Of a stretch of 64,000 nt of DNA, positions 53,596-62,117 are shown piece after piece. This stretch comes from CALWOS01 sp963595735. Its GTDB lineage: Bacteria > Bacillota > Clostridia > Oscillospirales > Oscillospiraceae. The stretch covers positions 124,001 through 188,000 of the forward strand of contig CAVBJJ010000001.1 of the NCBI GenBank assembly GCA_963595735.1, in the 5' to 3' direction. Every line of letters begins with the position of its first letter. Positions within the stretch are counted from its first letter, which is position 1. Below the pieces are notes generated by a model that saw only the letters and a program-made list of their open reading frames with translations, was not told the DNA's origin and ran no database searches. The translations under genes and the position numbers were made by a program.

Positions 53596-56400
53596 ATGTC
53601 TCAGGATTACAACGCCACCGTAAATCTGCCGAAAACAGATTTCCCCATGCGTGCCGGACTGCCCAAGCGGGAGCCGGGAATGCTCCAGCACTGGTACGAC
53701 ATGGATCTTTATCACGAAATGCTCAAGCGCAACGAGGGCAAGCCGCTTTACACCCTGCACGACGGCCCGCCGTTTTCCAACGGCCATCTGCACATGGGTC
53801 ACGCGCTGAACAAGTGCATCAAGGACTTCATCATCCGGTATAAGCATATGTCCGGCTTCCAGACCCACTACACCCCCGGCTGGGATAACCACGGTATGCC
53901 CATTGAAAGCGCCATCATCAAAAAGCAGAAGCTCAAGCGTAAGGAGATGTCCATCTCCGAGTTCCGCACCGCCTGCCAGGAGTTTGCCCAGAACTTTGTG
54001 GACATCCAGCGGGAGGAATTCAAGCGCCTTGGCGTTCTGGGTGACTGGGATCACCCCTATCTGACCATGAACCCCCGCTTTGAGGCCGAGGAGGTCAAGG
54101 TCTTTGGCAAGATGTTTGAAAAGGGCTATATCTACAAGGGCATGAAGCCCGTGTACTGGTGCCCCAGCGACGAGACCGCTCTGGCCGAGGCGGAGATCGA
54201 ATACGCCGATGTGCCCTGCACCACCATTTTCGTCAAGTTCCCCATCCAGAACGACCTGGGCAAGCTGGGACAGTTCTGTGACCTGAGCAAGCTGTTCTTT
54301 GTGATCTGGACGACCACCACCTGGACGCTGCCCGGCAACATGGCCATCTCCGTCAATCCCCGGCTGGACTATGTGCTGGCAAAGGTGCCCTCCGGCGAGG
54401 TTTATATCCTGGCCAAGGAACTGGCGGACGGCGTTTGCAAGGCCGCCGGCATCGAGTCCTACGAGGTGCTGGCCACCGTCAAGGGCGCGGAGCTGGAGCT
54501 GATGACCGCCCGGCATCCCTTTATGGAGCGGGATTCCGTGGTGCTCTGCGGCGACCATGTTACGCTGGATGCCGGTACCGGCTGCGTCCACACCGCCCCC
54601 GGCTTCGGCGCGGACGACTATTTCATCTGTCAGAAATACGACCGGGAGGGTAAGACCCACATCGGCGTTCCCGTGCCGGTGGATGACCGGGGCATCATGA
54701 CGGACGCCGTGTTCGGCGGCAACCACATCAACAAGGCCAACGAGGTCATTCTGCCCCGGCTGGAGCAGGACGGCTATCTGCTGGCCAAGGAGGAGATCAC
54801 ACACTCCTATCCCCACTGCTGGCGCTGCAAAAAGCCCATCATCTTCCGGGCCACCGACCAGTGGTTCTGCTCGGTGGAGGCCTTTAAGGAGCAGGCCGTT
54901 GCCGCCTGCGACAGCGTCCACTGGATGCCCGAATGGGGTCATGACCGCATGGTGTCCATGATCCGGGAGCGCGCCGACTGGTGCATCTCCCGCCAGCGGC
55001 ACTGGGGGCTGCCCATTCCGGTGTTCTACTGCGAGGACTGCCACAAGCCCGTCTGCACGCCGGAAACCATCGACAAAATTTCCGCCATCTTCGGTGAAAA
55101 GGGCTCCAACGCCTGGTTCGATCTGGACACGGCGCAGCTGCTGCCGGAGGGCTTTGCCTGCCCCCACTGCGGCGGCAAGCACTTTACCAAGGAAACGGAC
55201 ACCCTGGACGGCTGGTTCGACTCCGGCTCCACCCATGTGGCAAGTCTGGAGTTGGACGCCCCCGGCGTCTGGCCGGCGGATATGTACATGGAGGGCGGCG
55301 ACCAATATCGTGGCTGGTTCCAGTCCAGCCTGCTGACCGCCGTTGCCACCAAGGGCAGCGCCCCCTATCGGGAGGTGCTCACCCACGGCTGGACGGTGGA
55401 CGCCGAGGGTAAGGCCATGCACAAGTCTCTGGGCAACGGCGTTGCGCCGGAGCAGATCATCCCCAAGTACGGCGCGGAGCTGATCCGCCTGTGGGCGGCC
55501 TCTGCGGACTATCGTCTGGATATGCGCTGCTCCGACGGCATCTTCAAGCAGCTTTCCGACAAGTACCTGAAGATCCGCAACACCGCCCGCTACATTCTGG
55601 GCAACCTGGCCGGCTTCGATCCGGAGCAGCAGGTGGCCTTTGCCGATATGCTGCCCCTGGATCAGTGGGCCATGGTACAGCTCAACGGTCTGATCGAAAA
55701 GTGCATTGCCGCCTATGACCGCTATGAGTTCTATCAGGTGACCTATGCCATCCACAATTTCTGCGTGGTGCAGATGTCCAACCTGTATCTGGATGTGATC
55801 AAGGATCGCCTGTACTGCGACGGCGCGGATTCTCTTTCCCGCCGCAGCGGCCAAACCGCCATTTACCGGATCCTGGACGCCATGGTGCGTCTGCTGGCGC
55901 CGGTGCTGGCCTTTACCTCGGACGAGATCTGGCAGGCCATGCCCCACAAGACCGGGGACGACGGCCGCCATGTAATGCTCAACGATATGCCCAAGCCCTG
56001 GGCAGACGCCGTGTTTGACGAGGCCACCGCCCAGCGCTGGGAAAAGGCGCTGGCACTGCGGGAGGATGTGAACAAGGCGCTGGAGCTGGCGCGCACGGAA
56101 AAGGTCGTGGGCAAGCCCCTGGATGCGAAGGTGACCCTGTATGTGTCCGAGCAGGCCGCGGCCGACTTTGCCCAGATCCAGGATATCGACCTGCCCGGTC
56201 TTTGCATCGTCTCCGCCCTGGAGGTGATCTCCGGCGAGGGCGCCGGCTATGCCGGAGAGGCCTTCCCCGGCGTGACCGTTGCCGTTTCCGCCTGCGAAAC
56301 GCCCAAGTGCTGCCGCTGCTGGACCCACAGCATCACCGTCGGCATGGATGACGCCCATCCGGAGCTGTGCGCCCGCTGCGCCTCTGTGGTTCGGGGCTAA
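53596..56400 (+). CDS. ileS: Isoleucyl-tRNA synthetase
   Basis: A 934-residue class I synthetase. The HIGH motif appears as HMGH in NGHLHMGHALNK, and the KMSKS-like loop as GKAMHKSLGN. The CP1 editing domain occupies roughly residues 190-400. The C-terminal zinc finger (CETPKCCRCW and ELCARC) marks the bacterial type 1 enzyme. It charges tRNA-Ile and edits valine. CGGAGAG lies upstream. It is followed by lspA, an old and widely conserved pairing. Confidence 0.97.
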   Translation: MSQDYNATVNLPKTDFPMRAGLPKREPGMLQHWYDMDLYHEMLKRNEGKPLYTLHDGPPFSNGHLHMGHALNKCIKDFIIRYKHMSGFQTHYTPGWDNHGMPIESAIIKKQKLKRKEMSISEFRTACQEFAQNFVDIQREEFKRLGVLGDWDHPYLTMNPRFEAEEVKVFGKMFEKGYIYKGMKPVYWCPSDETALAEAEIEYADVPCTTIFVKFPIQNDLGKLGQFCDLSKLFFVIWTTTTWTLPGNMAISVNPRLDYVLAKVPSGEVYILAKELADGVCKAAGIESYEVLATVKGAELELMTARHPFMERDSVVLCGDHVTLDAGTGCVHTAPGFGADDYFICQKYDREGKTHIGVPVPVDDRGIMTDAVFGGNHINKANEVILPRLEQDGYLLAKEEITHSYPHCWRCKKPIIFRATDQWFCSVEAFKEQAVAACDSVHWMPEWGHDRMVSMIRERADWCISRQRHWGLPIPVFYCEDCHKPVCTPETIDKISAIFGEKGSNAWFDLDTAQLLPEGFACPHCGGKHFTKETDTLDGWFDSGSTHVASLELDAPGVWPADMYMEGGDQYRGWFQSSLLTAVATKGSAPYREVLTHGWTVDAEGKAMHKSLGNGVAPEQIIPKYGAELIRLWAASADYRLDMRCSDGIFKQLSDKYLKIRNTARYILGNLAGFDPEQQVAFADMLPLDQWAMVQLNGLIEKCIAAYDRYEFYQVTYAIHNFCVVQMSNLYLDVIKDRLYCDGADSLSRRSGQTAIYRILDAMVRLLAPVLAFTSDEIWQAMPHKTGDDGRHVMLNDMPKPWADAVFDEATAQRWEKALALREDVNKALELARTEKVVGKPLDAKVTLYVSEQAAADFAQIQDIDLPGLCIVSALEVISGEGAGYAGEAFPGVTVAVSACETPKCCRCWTHSITVGMDDAHPELCARCASVVRG

Positions 56401-56424
56401 GCCGAACGGGAGGCGCGCTGGATC

Positions 56425-57780
56425 ATGTTTTATGCAATTGCAATCGTGCTGATCCTGATCGCGGATCAGGGCGTAAAATACTGGGTCAGCGCCAACATCA
56501 CGCTGAATACCGGTACGATGGATTTTCTGCCCGGCTTCCTCCATCTGACCAATGTCCATAACACCGGCTCCGCCTTCAGTATGCTGGAGCGCTGGGGCGG
56601 CGCGCGGTGGCTGTTTCTGGCGATCACGGCGGCCTTTGTGGTGTTCTGCATCTGGGCGCTGGCAAAGCGCCGCCTGCGCAGCCGCTTCGCCCGCTGGGTG
56701 GTGGCGATCATCATCGCCGGTGCGCTGGGCAATGCCATTGACCGCGCCGTGCAGGGCTATGTGGTGGATATGTTCTCCTTTGAGGGAGCGCTGAGCTGGT
56801 TCCCCATTTTCAATGTGGCGGATATCGCGCTGGTGGTCGGCGCGGTGCTGTTCTGTCTGTATATCCTGTTCCACCGGGACCCATCTTCGTCAGCGGAACC
56901 GGGGGCGGAAGACGCCTTCGCTGACGAGGACTTCCCCCCGGAATTCCTGCCGGAAGAGCAGCCGGTAGCGGAAGACGCGCCGGAGACCGAGGAAGCTACC
57001 GAGGATGCCGAGGAGGATATCCCCGCAGAAGCGGACGAAGCCCCGGCAGAAGAAGCGGAAGCCATCCTGTCCGAACCGGAACCGGAGCCTGAGCCGGAAG
57101 CTGAACCCGCGCCGGAGCCGGAAGCTCCCGCGCCGCCCCGCAAGTCCAAAGCCAAGTCCAAGCGGCGGAAAAAGTCCCGCCGTCCCGAACCGCGGGATGC
57201 AGCGCTTGCGGAGACAAAAGCGGAACCGGCAGAGGCCATAACGGAAACCACAGCGGAGGCCGCCGAGACTCCCGCGCCGGAGATCTCGACAGAGGAAGCG
57301 ACCCCTGCGCCGGAAGCGGCCGGAGAGGAAGTCGAGCCGGAGGCCGACGACTCCATGGTGGCCGCCATTCAGGCCAAGATCGCCGCGGCAGTCGCCCGGG
57401 AGGCCTGGGACATTCCCCCGGCAGCGCCCGCGCCCAAGCCGGAGCCGGAGCCGATCCCGGCGCCCGAACCGATCTCCGAGCCGGTGTCTCAGCCGGAGCC
57501 TGCTGCTCCGGCCGCCCCGGTTCCCAAGCGGAAGCCGACCCCGGAGGAGCAATATCCGCTCACGGACGGCTCTCCCTTTGTGGAGTTCGCGCCCCGGCAT
57601 TTTTCTCCCCCGCCCAAGCCCCAGCCTGCACCGGAGCCGCCGAAGCAAACGACGGCTGAGGGTCTGCTGACGGTGGAGGAGCTGCGCCGCAGCGCCGCCG
57701 AAAAGACCCGCATCACGGTGGACGACGAGGTGGTGGAGTTCTCTCTGGAGGACATCATGGCCGAATTTGGAGAGCATTAA
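56425..57780 (+). CDS. lspA: Signal peptidase II with 300-residue extra C-terminal tail
   Basis: A 451-residue protein. Residues 1-152 form a complete LspA: ADQGVKYWV, NTGSAFSML, and the catalytic aspartates Asp106 (GNAIDR) and Asp133 (FNVADI), with four membrane segments. LspA normally ends near residue 160. Here a continuous frame runs on for 300 residues of acidic Glu/Pro/Ala-rich sequence with a basic patch (KSKAKSKRRKKSRRPEP), ending in a more ordered segment, LLTVEELRRSAAEKTRI and VVEFSLEDIMAEFG. The tail should be cytoplasmic. LspA cleaves signal peptides of lipoproteins. No frameshift or internal start is evident; GGGAGG precedes the ATG. Confidence 0.9.
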   Translation: MFYAIAIVLILIADQGVKYWVSANITLNTGTMDFLPGFLHLTNVHNTGSAFSMLERWGGARWLFLAITAAFVVFCIWALAKRRLRSRFARWVVAIIIAGALGNAIDRAVQGYVVDMFSFEGALSWFPIFNVADIALVVGAVLFCLYILFHRDPSSSAEPGAEDAFADEDFPPEFLPEEQPVAEDAPETEEATEDAEEDIPAEADEAPAEEAEAILSEPEPEPEPEAEPAPEPEAPAPPRKSKAKSKRRKKSRRPEPRDAALAETKAEPAEAITETTAEAAETPAPEISTEEATPAPEAAGEEVEPEADDSMVAAIQAKIAAAVAREAWDIPPAAPAPKPEPEPIPAPEPISEPVSQPEPAAPAAPVPKRKPTPEEQYPLTDGSPFVEFAPRHFSPPPKPQPAPEPPKQTTAEGLLTVEELRRSAAEKTRITVDDEVVEFSLEDIMAEFGEH

Positions 57781-58689
57781 ATGGAAGAACTTTGGATTCT
57801 TGCGGAGGAGAGCGGCGAGCGGATCGACGCTCTCCTCCCCCGTTGTGTGGAGGGACTCAGCCGCGCTCGCGCCCAAAAGCTGCTGGAGCAGGGGGCGGTG
57901 CTGCTGGACGGCACACAGCCGGTGAAAAAAAAATACCCCGTCACGGCGGGGCAGCGCTTTTTGCTGCGCCTGCCGGAAACGACGGAGATCCCGCTGGTGG
58001 CGCAGGACATCCCCCTGGATGTGGTGTTCGAGGACGAGGATGTGATCGTGGTCAACAAGCCCCGGGGGCTGGTGGTGCATCCCGCGCCGGGACATCCGGA
58101 CGGCACCCTGGTCAACGCCCTGCTGTGGCACTGCGGCAGCAGCCTTTCCGGCATCGGCGGGGAAAAGCGGCCTGGCATCGTCCACCGGATCGACATGGAC
58201 ACCTCCGGGCTGCTGATTGTGGCCAAAAACGATATGGCGCACGCTGCCCTGTCTGCCCAATTGGCGGACAGGAGCCTGAGCCGGGTGTATGAGGCGGTAG
58301 TACACGGCACGCCCAAGCAGGAGGTCGGCACCATCTCCGCCCCCATCGGGCGGCATCCGGCGGACAGAAAGCGGATGGCCGTGGTGCCCAACGGCCGGCC
58401 GGCTGTGACCCATTACCGGGTGCTGGAGCGCTTTCGGGGCTTCAGCCACATCCAGTGCAAGCTGGAGACCGGGCGTACCCATCAGATCCGGGTACACATG
58501 GAGTACATCGGCCACCCGCTGGTGGGCGATCTGGTCTATGGCCACAAGCGCCCGGAAAAGGGGCTTTCCGGCCAGTGTCTCCACGCCCGGCGGTTGCGAT
58601 TTATTCACCCCCGCACCAGTCTGCCCGTGGAGCTGGAATGCCCTCTGCCGGACTACTTTGCCGGCCTGCTGCAAAAATTGCCCAAATGA
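57781..58689 (+). CDS. RluD-family 23S rRNA pseudouridine synthase
   Basis: A 302-residue enzyme. An N-terminal S4 domain (RIDALLPRCVEGLSRARAQ, PVKKKYPV) is followed by the RluA-family core with VNKPRGLVVHPAPGH, the catalytic block GIVHRIDMDTSGLLIVAKN and TGRTHQIRVHMEYIGHP. The catalytic Asp is in HRIDMDTSG. It isomerises uridines in large-subunit RNA; the precise site cannot be read. It starts on the base after the lspA stop, so the pair is coupled. Confidence 0.93.
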   Translation: MEELWILAEESGERIDALLPRCVEGLSRARAQKLLEQGAVLLDGTQPVKKKYPVTAGQRFLLRLPETTEIPLVAQDIPLDVVFEDEDVIVVNKPRGLVVHPAPGHPDGTLVNALLWHCGSSLSGIGGEKRPGIVHRIDMDTSGLLIVAKNDMAHAALSAQLADRSLSRVYEAVVHGTPKQEVGTISAPIGRHPADRKRMAVVPNGRPAVTHYRVLERFRGFSHIQCKLETGRTHQIRVHMEYIGHPLVGDLVYGHKRPEKGLSGQCLHARRLRFIHPRTSLPVELECPLPDYFAGLLQKLPK

Positions 58690-58690
58690 A

Positions 58691-58734
58691 AAAAGAGAAC
58701 TGCAAGGCGCTTTGCCTTGCAGTTCTCTTTTTTT
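58691..58734. terminator. Terminator between rluD-like gene and the dehydrogenase fusion
   Basis: AAAAGAGAACTGCAAGGC (58691-58708) pairs exactly with its complement (58714-58731), with TTT beyond. The A/T ends on both sides allow use by both converging genes. Confidence 0.9.
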
Positions 58735-58755
58735 GCTTTTATCGAGGGGGAATGC

Positions 58756-61380
58756 TTATTTCAGGAACATCCGCACCATTTTGTCCTTCCAGCCGGTGGC
58801 CGGGGCATAGCGCATGGGCAGATCCAGGAAGGTCTTTTTGTCCACAATGCTCTTGCGGTGACTGAAGGTCTCAAAGCCCCGGCGGCCATGGTAGCTGCCC
58901 ATGCCGCTTTCTCCGCTGCCGCCAAAGCCCATAGCCGTTGTGGCGATGTGGATGATGGTATCGTTGATGCAGCCGCCGCCAAAGGCCACCCGGGACATGA
59001 CCCGTTTGGCCTGCTTGCTGTTTTCGGTGAAGTAATACAGCGCCAGAGGCGTGGGCATATTGTTGATGGTTTCCATCGCCTCATCCAGCCGCCTCCAGGT
59101 GAGGATGGGGAGGATGGGGCCGAAAATCTCCTCGCCCATGACGGCATCGTCCCAGCTGACATTGTCCAGCACCGTGGGGGCGATCTTCCGGGTCTCCGGG
59201 TCGCCCTCGCCGCCCCAGACCACCTTTTCCGGGTCGATCAGTCCCATCAGGCGGGCATAGTGCTTTTCGTTGACGATGTGGCCGTAATCCCGGTTGGTCA
59301 GGGGATTTGCCCCATACTGCCGCTGGATCTCCCGGGTAATGGCCTGCACCAGCTGATCCTTGATCCGGTAGTCGCAGTAGATGTAATCCGGCGCTACGCA
59401 GGTCTGGCCGGCGTTGATGAGCTTGCCGAAGACGATGCGCCTGGCGGCCAGCTCGATCTTGGCGCTGCTGTCCACGATGCAGGGGCTTTTTCCGCCCAGC
59501 TCCAGCGTGCAGGGGGTCAGATGAGGCGCGGCTTTTTCCAGCACCAGACTGCCAACGGCCTTGGAGCCGGTGAAGAAGATGTAGTCAAACTTCTGCTCCA
59601 GCAGCATGGCGTTTTCCGCCCGGCCGCCGGTGACAACGGCCACTTCCCGCCGCTCGAACACCTCTGCCAGCAGCTCCGCAATGAGGGCGCTGGTAGCGGG
59701 GGAGTAGGCGCTGGGCTTGACCACGGCGGTGTTGCCTGCCGCAATGGCATCCACCAGCGGGTCGATGGTCAGCAGGAAGGGATAGTTCCAGGGGCTCATG
59801 ATCAGCACGCAGCCCCGAGGGCTGGGCTTGACATAGCTGCGGGAGATATACTGCACCAGAGGCGTTTTCACCCGCTTTTCCTTTGCCAGACCGGAGACAT
59901 GGCGCAGCATATAGTTGATCTCGCTTTTGACCAGGGCCACCTCGCACATATAGCTTTCGCTGGAGCCTTTGCCCAGGTCGCTGCGCAGGGCGGCAAAAAT
60001 TTCCGTTTCCCGCTCCTCGATGGCCTGGAGCAGGCGGCGCAGCTTGGCCTTGCGTCTGGCGATCTCCAAGGTCGCGCCGGTTTGGAAGTAGGCGCGCTGC
60101 TCCGCCACCAGCTGGGCAAACTGCTGCCCCTTGTCCGGCTGCTCCGCCGGGACTTCCTCCGTAAAATAGCGCTTATCCCGCACGGCGCGGTAGATCGTTT
60201 CCAGCTTTTTGGCATCCCAGAGCACCGGCACGGGGTACAGGGGATTGGCCTCCTTTTCCGCATAGCGCGCCATTTCCGGAATGGCGCCCAGCTCTATGCC
60301 CGGCAGGGTCTCCGGAATACCGAAATCCCGGTTCATCTGCCGGATGGCGGCGATAAAGGCCTTGGCCAGGGCGGCGTCGGAGGTTCCCACGCCCTCCTGT
60401 CTGTCCAGCCCGGCCACCCGCGCCAGCGCCGCCAACTTTTTATGGACGCATTCGCCGTACATTTCCAGCACCAGCGGCAGCAGCACCGCGTTGGCCAGAC
60501 CGTGGGGGACATTGTAGCGGCCGCTCAGGCTGTGGGACACGGCGTGGATATAACCCACATAGCTGCGGGTAAAGGCGCGGCCGGCATAGTGGCTGGCGTG
60601 GAGCATATGCCGCTCGGCGTCCTCGCTTTCGTGGTTGACCGCGCCGTAGATGTTATCAAAAATCAGGCGCACGGCCTTTTCCGCGTAATCCCGGGTCTCC
60701 TTGGTGGTGGAGCGGCCGATGTAGGCCTCCACCGCGTGGGTCAGCGCGTCCAACCCGGAGCTGGCGGCGATGATGGGCGGCAGGGTCGCCGTGGTGGCGG
60801 GATCCAGCACCGCATAGGGCGGGATGAGGGGGAAGTCGTTGATGCAGTATTTGTGGCGGGTCTCGTCATCCACGATGATGGCCGCCAGGGTGGTCTCGCT
60901 GCCGGTGCCGGCGGTGGTGGGAATGGCCACGATGGGGGGCAGCTTGGCGTGTCCCAGCTTGAGAATGCCCTCCAGACTGGCCAGGCTGGCTCTGGGCTTG
61001 GCGATCCGCACACCGGTGGCCTTGGCGGTGTCCATGGGTGAGCCGCCGCCCATGGCGATCAGGCAGTCGCAGCCGGCGGCGCGGTACGCCCGGGTGCAGC
61101 GCTCCACCAGGGAGGCTGTGGGGTTGGGCAGCACCTGGTCAAAGACCGCCAGGGGCATTCCCGCCGCGGCGCAGGCGTCGATCAGCGGCTGCGCCAGTCC
61201 CAGCCCCATCACGGTTTTGTCCGTGACCAGCAGGGGGTGCCTGCAGCCCTCGCCCCGGAGGATGCCGGGGATCTCCCGCATACTGTTGAGGATCTTGGGG
61301 TTGCGATAGGGCAGCATGGGCAGGGCAATGTGAAAGACCTTTTGGAAGGCGCGGCAATAGAGCTTTTTGGCAAAATTCAT
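58756..61380 (-). CDS. Bifunctional fusion: iron alcohol dehydrogenase then aldehyde dehydrogenase
   Basis: An 874-residue protein begun at the ATG at 61380, behind GAGAGGA; a longer frame to 61458 runs into a structured repeat. Residues about 1-410 form an iron-containing alcohol dehydrogenase (MGGGSPMDTAKATG, TTAGTGSETT, GLDALTHAVEAYIGR, and YIHAVSHSLSGRYNVPHGLA with metal-binding histidines). Residues about 430-874 form an aldehyde dehydrogenase closer to class 3 (PWNYPFLLTIDPLVDA, Glu627 in ELGGKSP, nucleophile Cys661 in NAGQTCVAPDY). AdhE has the opposite order and a CoA-acylating domain. I infer interconversion of an aldehyde with its alcohol and acid, substrate unknown. Confidence 0.9.
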   Translation of the reverse strand: MNFAKKLYCRAFQKVFHIALPMLPYRNPKILNSMREIPGILRGEGCRHPLLVTDKTVMGLGLAQPLIDACAAAGMPLAVFDQVLPNPTASLVERCTRAYRAAGCDCLIAMGGGSPMDTAKATGVRIAKPRASLASLEGILKLGHAKLPPIVAIPTTAGTGSETTLAAIIVDDETRHKYCINDFPLIPPYAVLDPATTATLPPIIAASSGLDALTHAVEAYIGRSTTKETRDYAEKAVRLIFDNIYGAVNHESEDAERHMLHASHYAGRAFTRSYVGYIHAVSHSLSGRYNVPHGLANAVLLPLVLEMYGECVHKKLAALARVAGLDRQEGVGTSDAALAKAFIAAIRQMNRDFGIPETLPGIELGAIPEMARYAEKEANPLYPVPVLWDAKKLETIYRAVRDKRYFTEEVPAEQPDKGQQFAQLVAEQRAYFQTGATLEIARRKAKLRRLLQAIEERETEIFAALRSDLGKGSSESYMCEVALVKSEINYMLRHVSGLAKEKRVKTPLVQYISRSYVKPSPRGCVLIMSPWNYPFLLTIDPLVDAIAAGNTAVVKPSAYSPATSALIAELLAEVFERREVAVVTGGRAENAMLLEQKFDYIFFTGSKAVGSLVLEKAAPHLTPCTLELGGKSPCIVDSSAKIELAARRIVFGKLINAGQTCVAPDYIYCDYRIKDQLVQAITREIQRQYGANPLTNRDYGHIVNEKHYARLMGLIDPEKVVWGGEGDPETRKIAPTVLDNVSWDDAVMGEEIFGPILPILTWRRLDEAMETINNMPTPLALYYFTENSKQAKRVMSRVAFGGGCINDTIIHIATTAMGFGGSGESGMGSYHGRRGFETFSHRKSIVDKKTFLDLPMRYAPATGWKDKMVRMFLK

Positions 61381-61744
61381 GGAGCAGATTCCTCTCTGTG
61401 CGCCCGGCAGATAGCCAAAACACACAATATTATCCGCCGAGTATTTTGGCCATGCCAAAATACTGTGGGAAAGCCCCTCTGGGCTTTCCGCGGCGGTTTA
61501 TCTGATTGAGGCGGGTCTTGACCCCCTCAAGCTCCCCCGCTGCTGCGGAGGTTTCTGCTAGCTGCCTGTTTTTCGACAGCCGCACATTATATATATCTGA
61601 AAAATTATATCACCCTCCGAAAATTTGTCAACATTTCCCCGGACAATTGTTGACAAAGCGGCGGATTTGGCTCCGAATCTCCGAGAAATCGGGAAAAATA
61701 CAGCGGTTTGCTCTGCTTTTTTGCACGAAAGTATGAAAAAGCCC
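61381..61744. other. Upstream region of the dehydrogenase fusion
   Basis: It holds the second structured repeat (61434-61496) and, at 61566-61581, the sequence CTGTTTTTCGACAGCC, whose complement also occurs at 42241-42256 after miaB. The remainder up to the trp promoter is AT-rich with no supported gene. No clear promoter for the fusion gene was recognised. Confidence 0.5.
61434..61496 (-). repeat. Structured dispersed repeat, copy 2 (inverted)
   Basis: Read on the minus strand this unit matches copy 1 at 52709-52768. Outer stem CCGCCG/CGGCGG; hairpin A with GGAAAGCC and GGCTTTCC arms; hairpin B with AGTATTTTGGC and GCCAAAATACT. The outer pair of hairpin B is T-A here and C-G in copy 1, and a wobble pair in copy 1 is a Watson-Crick pair here. 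Confidence 0.75.
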
Positions 61745-61772
61745 TTGACTTTCCGGCGAAAGCGATTATAAT
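61745..61772 (+). promoter_or_regulatory. Sigma-A promoter of the trp operon
   Basis: TTGACT (61745-61750), a 16-base spacer and TATAAT (61767-61772), about 30 bases ahead of the first T-box stem. Confidence 0.85.
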
Positions 61773-61799
61773 AAGGTTCAATCTGATATTACGCGAAAC

Positions 61800-62068
61800 C
61801 GTTGAAGCGGAAATAACGGCGGCGATGCTCTCACAGAGAGTCCGGGTGGCTGAGAACCGGGCAGAAAACAAACCGTCAAATGGCCCGCTGAGGGCGCAGT
61901 CAAAGGCCGGAGACTCCGGCTGAGTATGCTGCGACGCCAGACCCGCGTCAGAGGTCGGGGATATGTTGGTATCCTGATAAGTGTGTGGTTTTCCACAAAG
62001 CAAGGTGGCACCGCGGATCGTCTGTATTCGTCCTTGACAGAAACTCGTTTTCTGTCAAGGATTTTTTT
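61800..62068 (+). promoter_or_regulatory. T-box riboswitch leader of trpE
   Basis: The T-box sequence AAGGTGGCACCGCGG (62002-62016) is present, with Stem I features near 61830-61860 (GAGAG and GGTGGCTGAGAACC). The terminator stem TCCTTGACAGAAA with TTTCTGTCAAGGA (62031-62061) is followed by seven T residues. A TGG at 61881-61883 is a candidate tryptophan specifier codon, by position only. Uncharged tRNA-Trp would pair with the leader and prevent termination, raising trp expression. Confidence 0.9.
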
Positions 62069-62117
62069 ATTTCCCGGAACGCGCGTAATGTTGACATTTT
62101 TATTGGAGGTATGTGCC

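Noticed and set aside
53575..56874. 1099-codon minus-strand open frame over ileS and lspA
   Set aside because: Same artefact: antisense of a well-supported gene, with residue composition (His/Gly/Gln-rich) typical of reversed coding DNA.
56425..57780. Sequencing frameshift fusing lspA to a separate gene
   Set aside because: The frame is continuous, no second ribosome site and ATG precede the tail, and codon usage stays like the neighbours.
58756..61380. Calling the dehydrogenase fusion AdhE
   Set aside because: Domain order is reversed and the aldehyde dehydrogenase half lacks the look of the CoA-acylating type.
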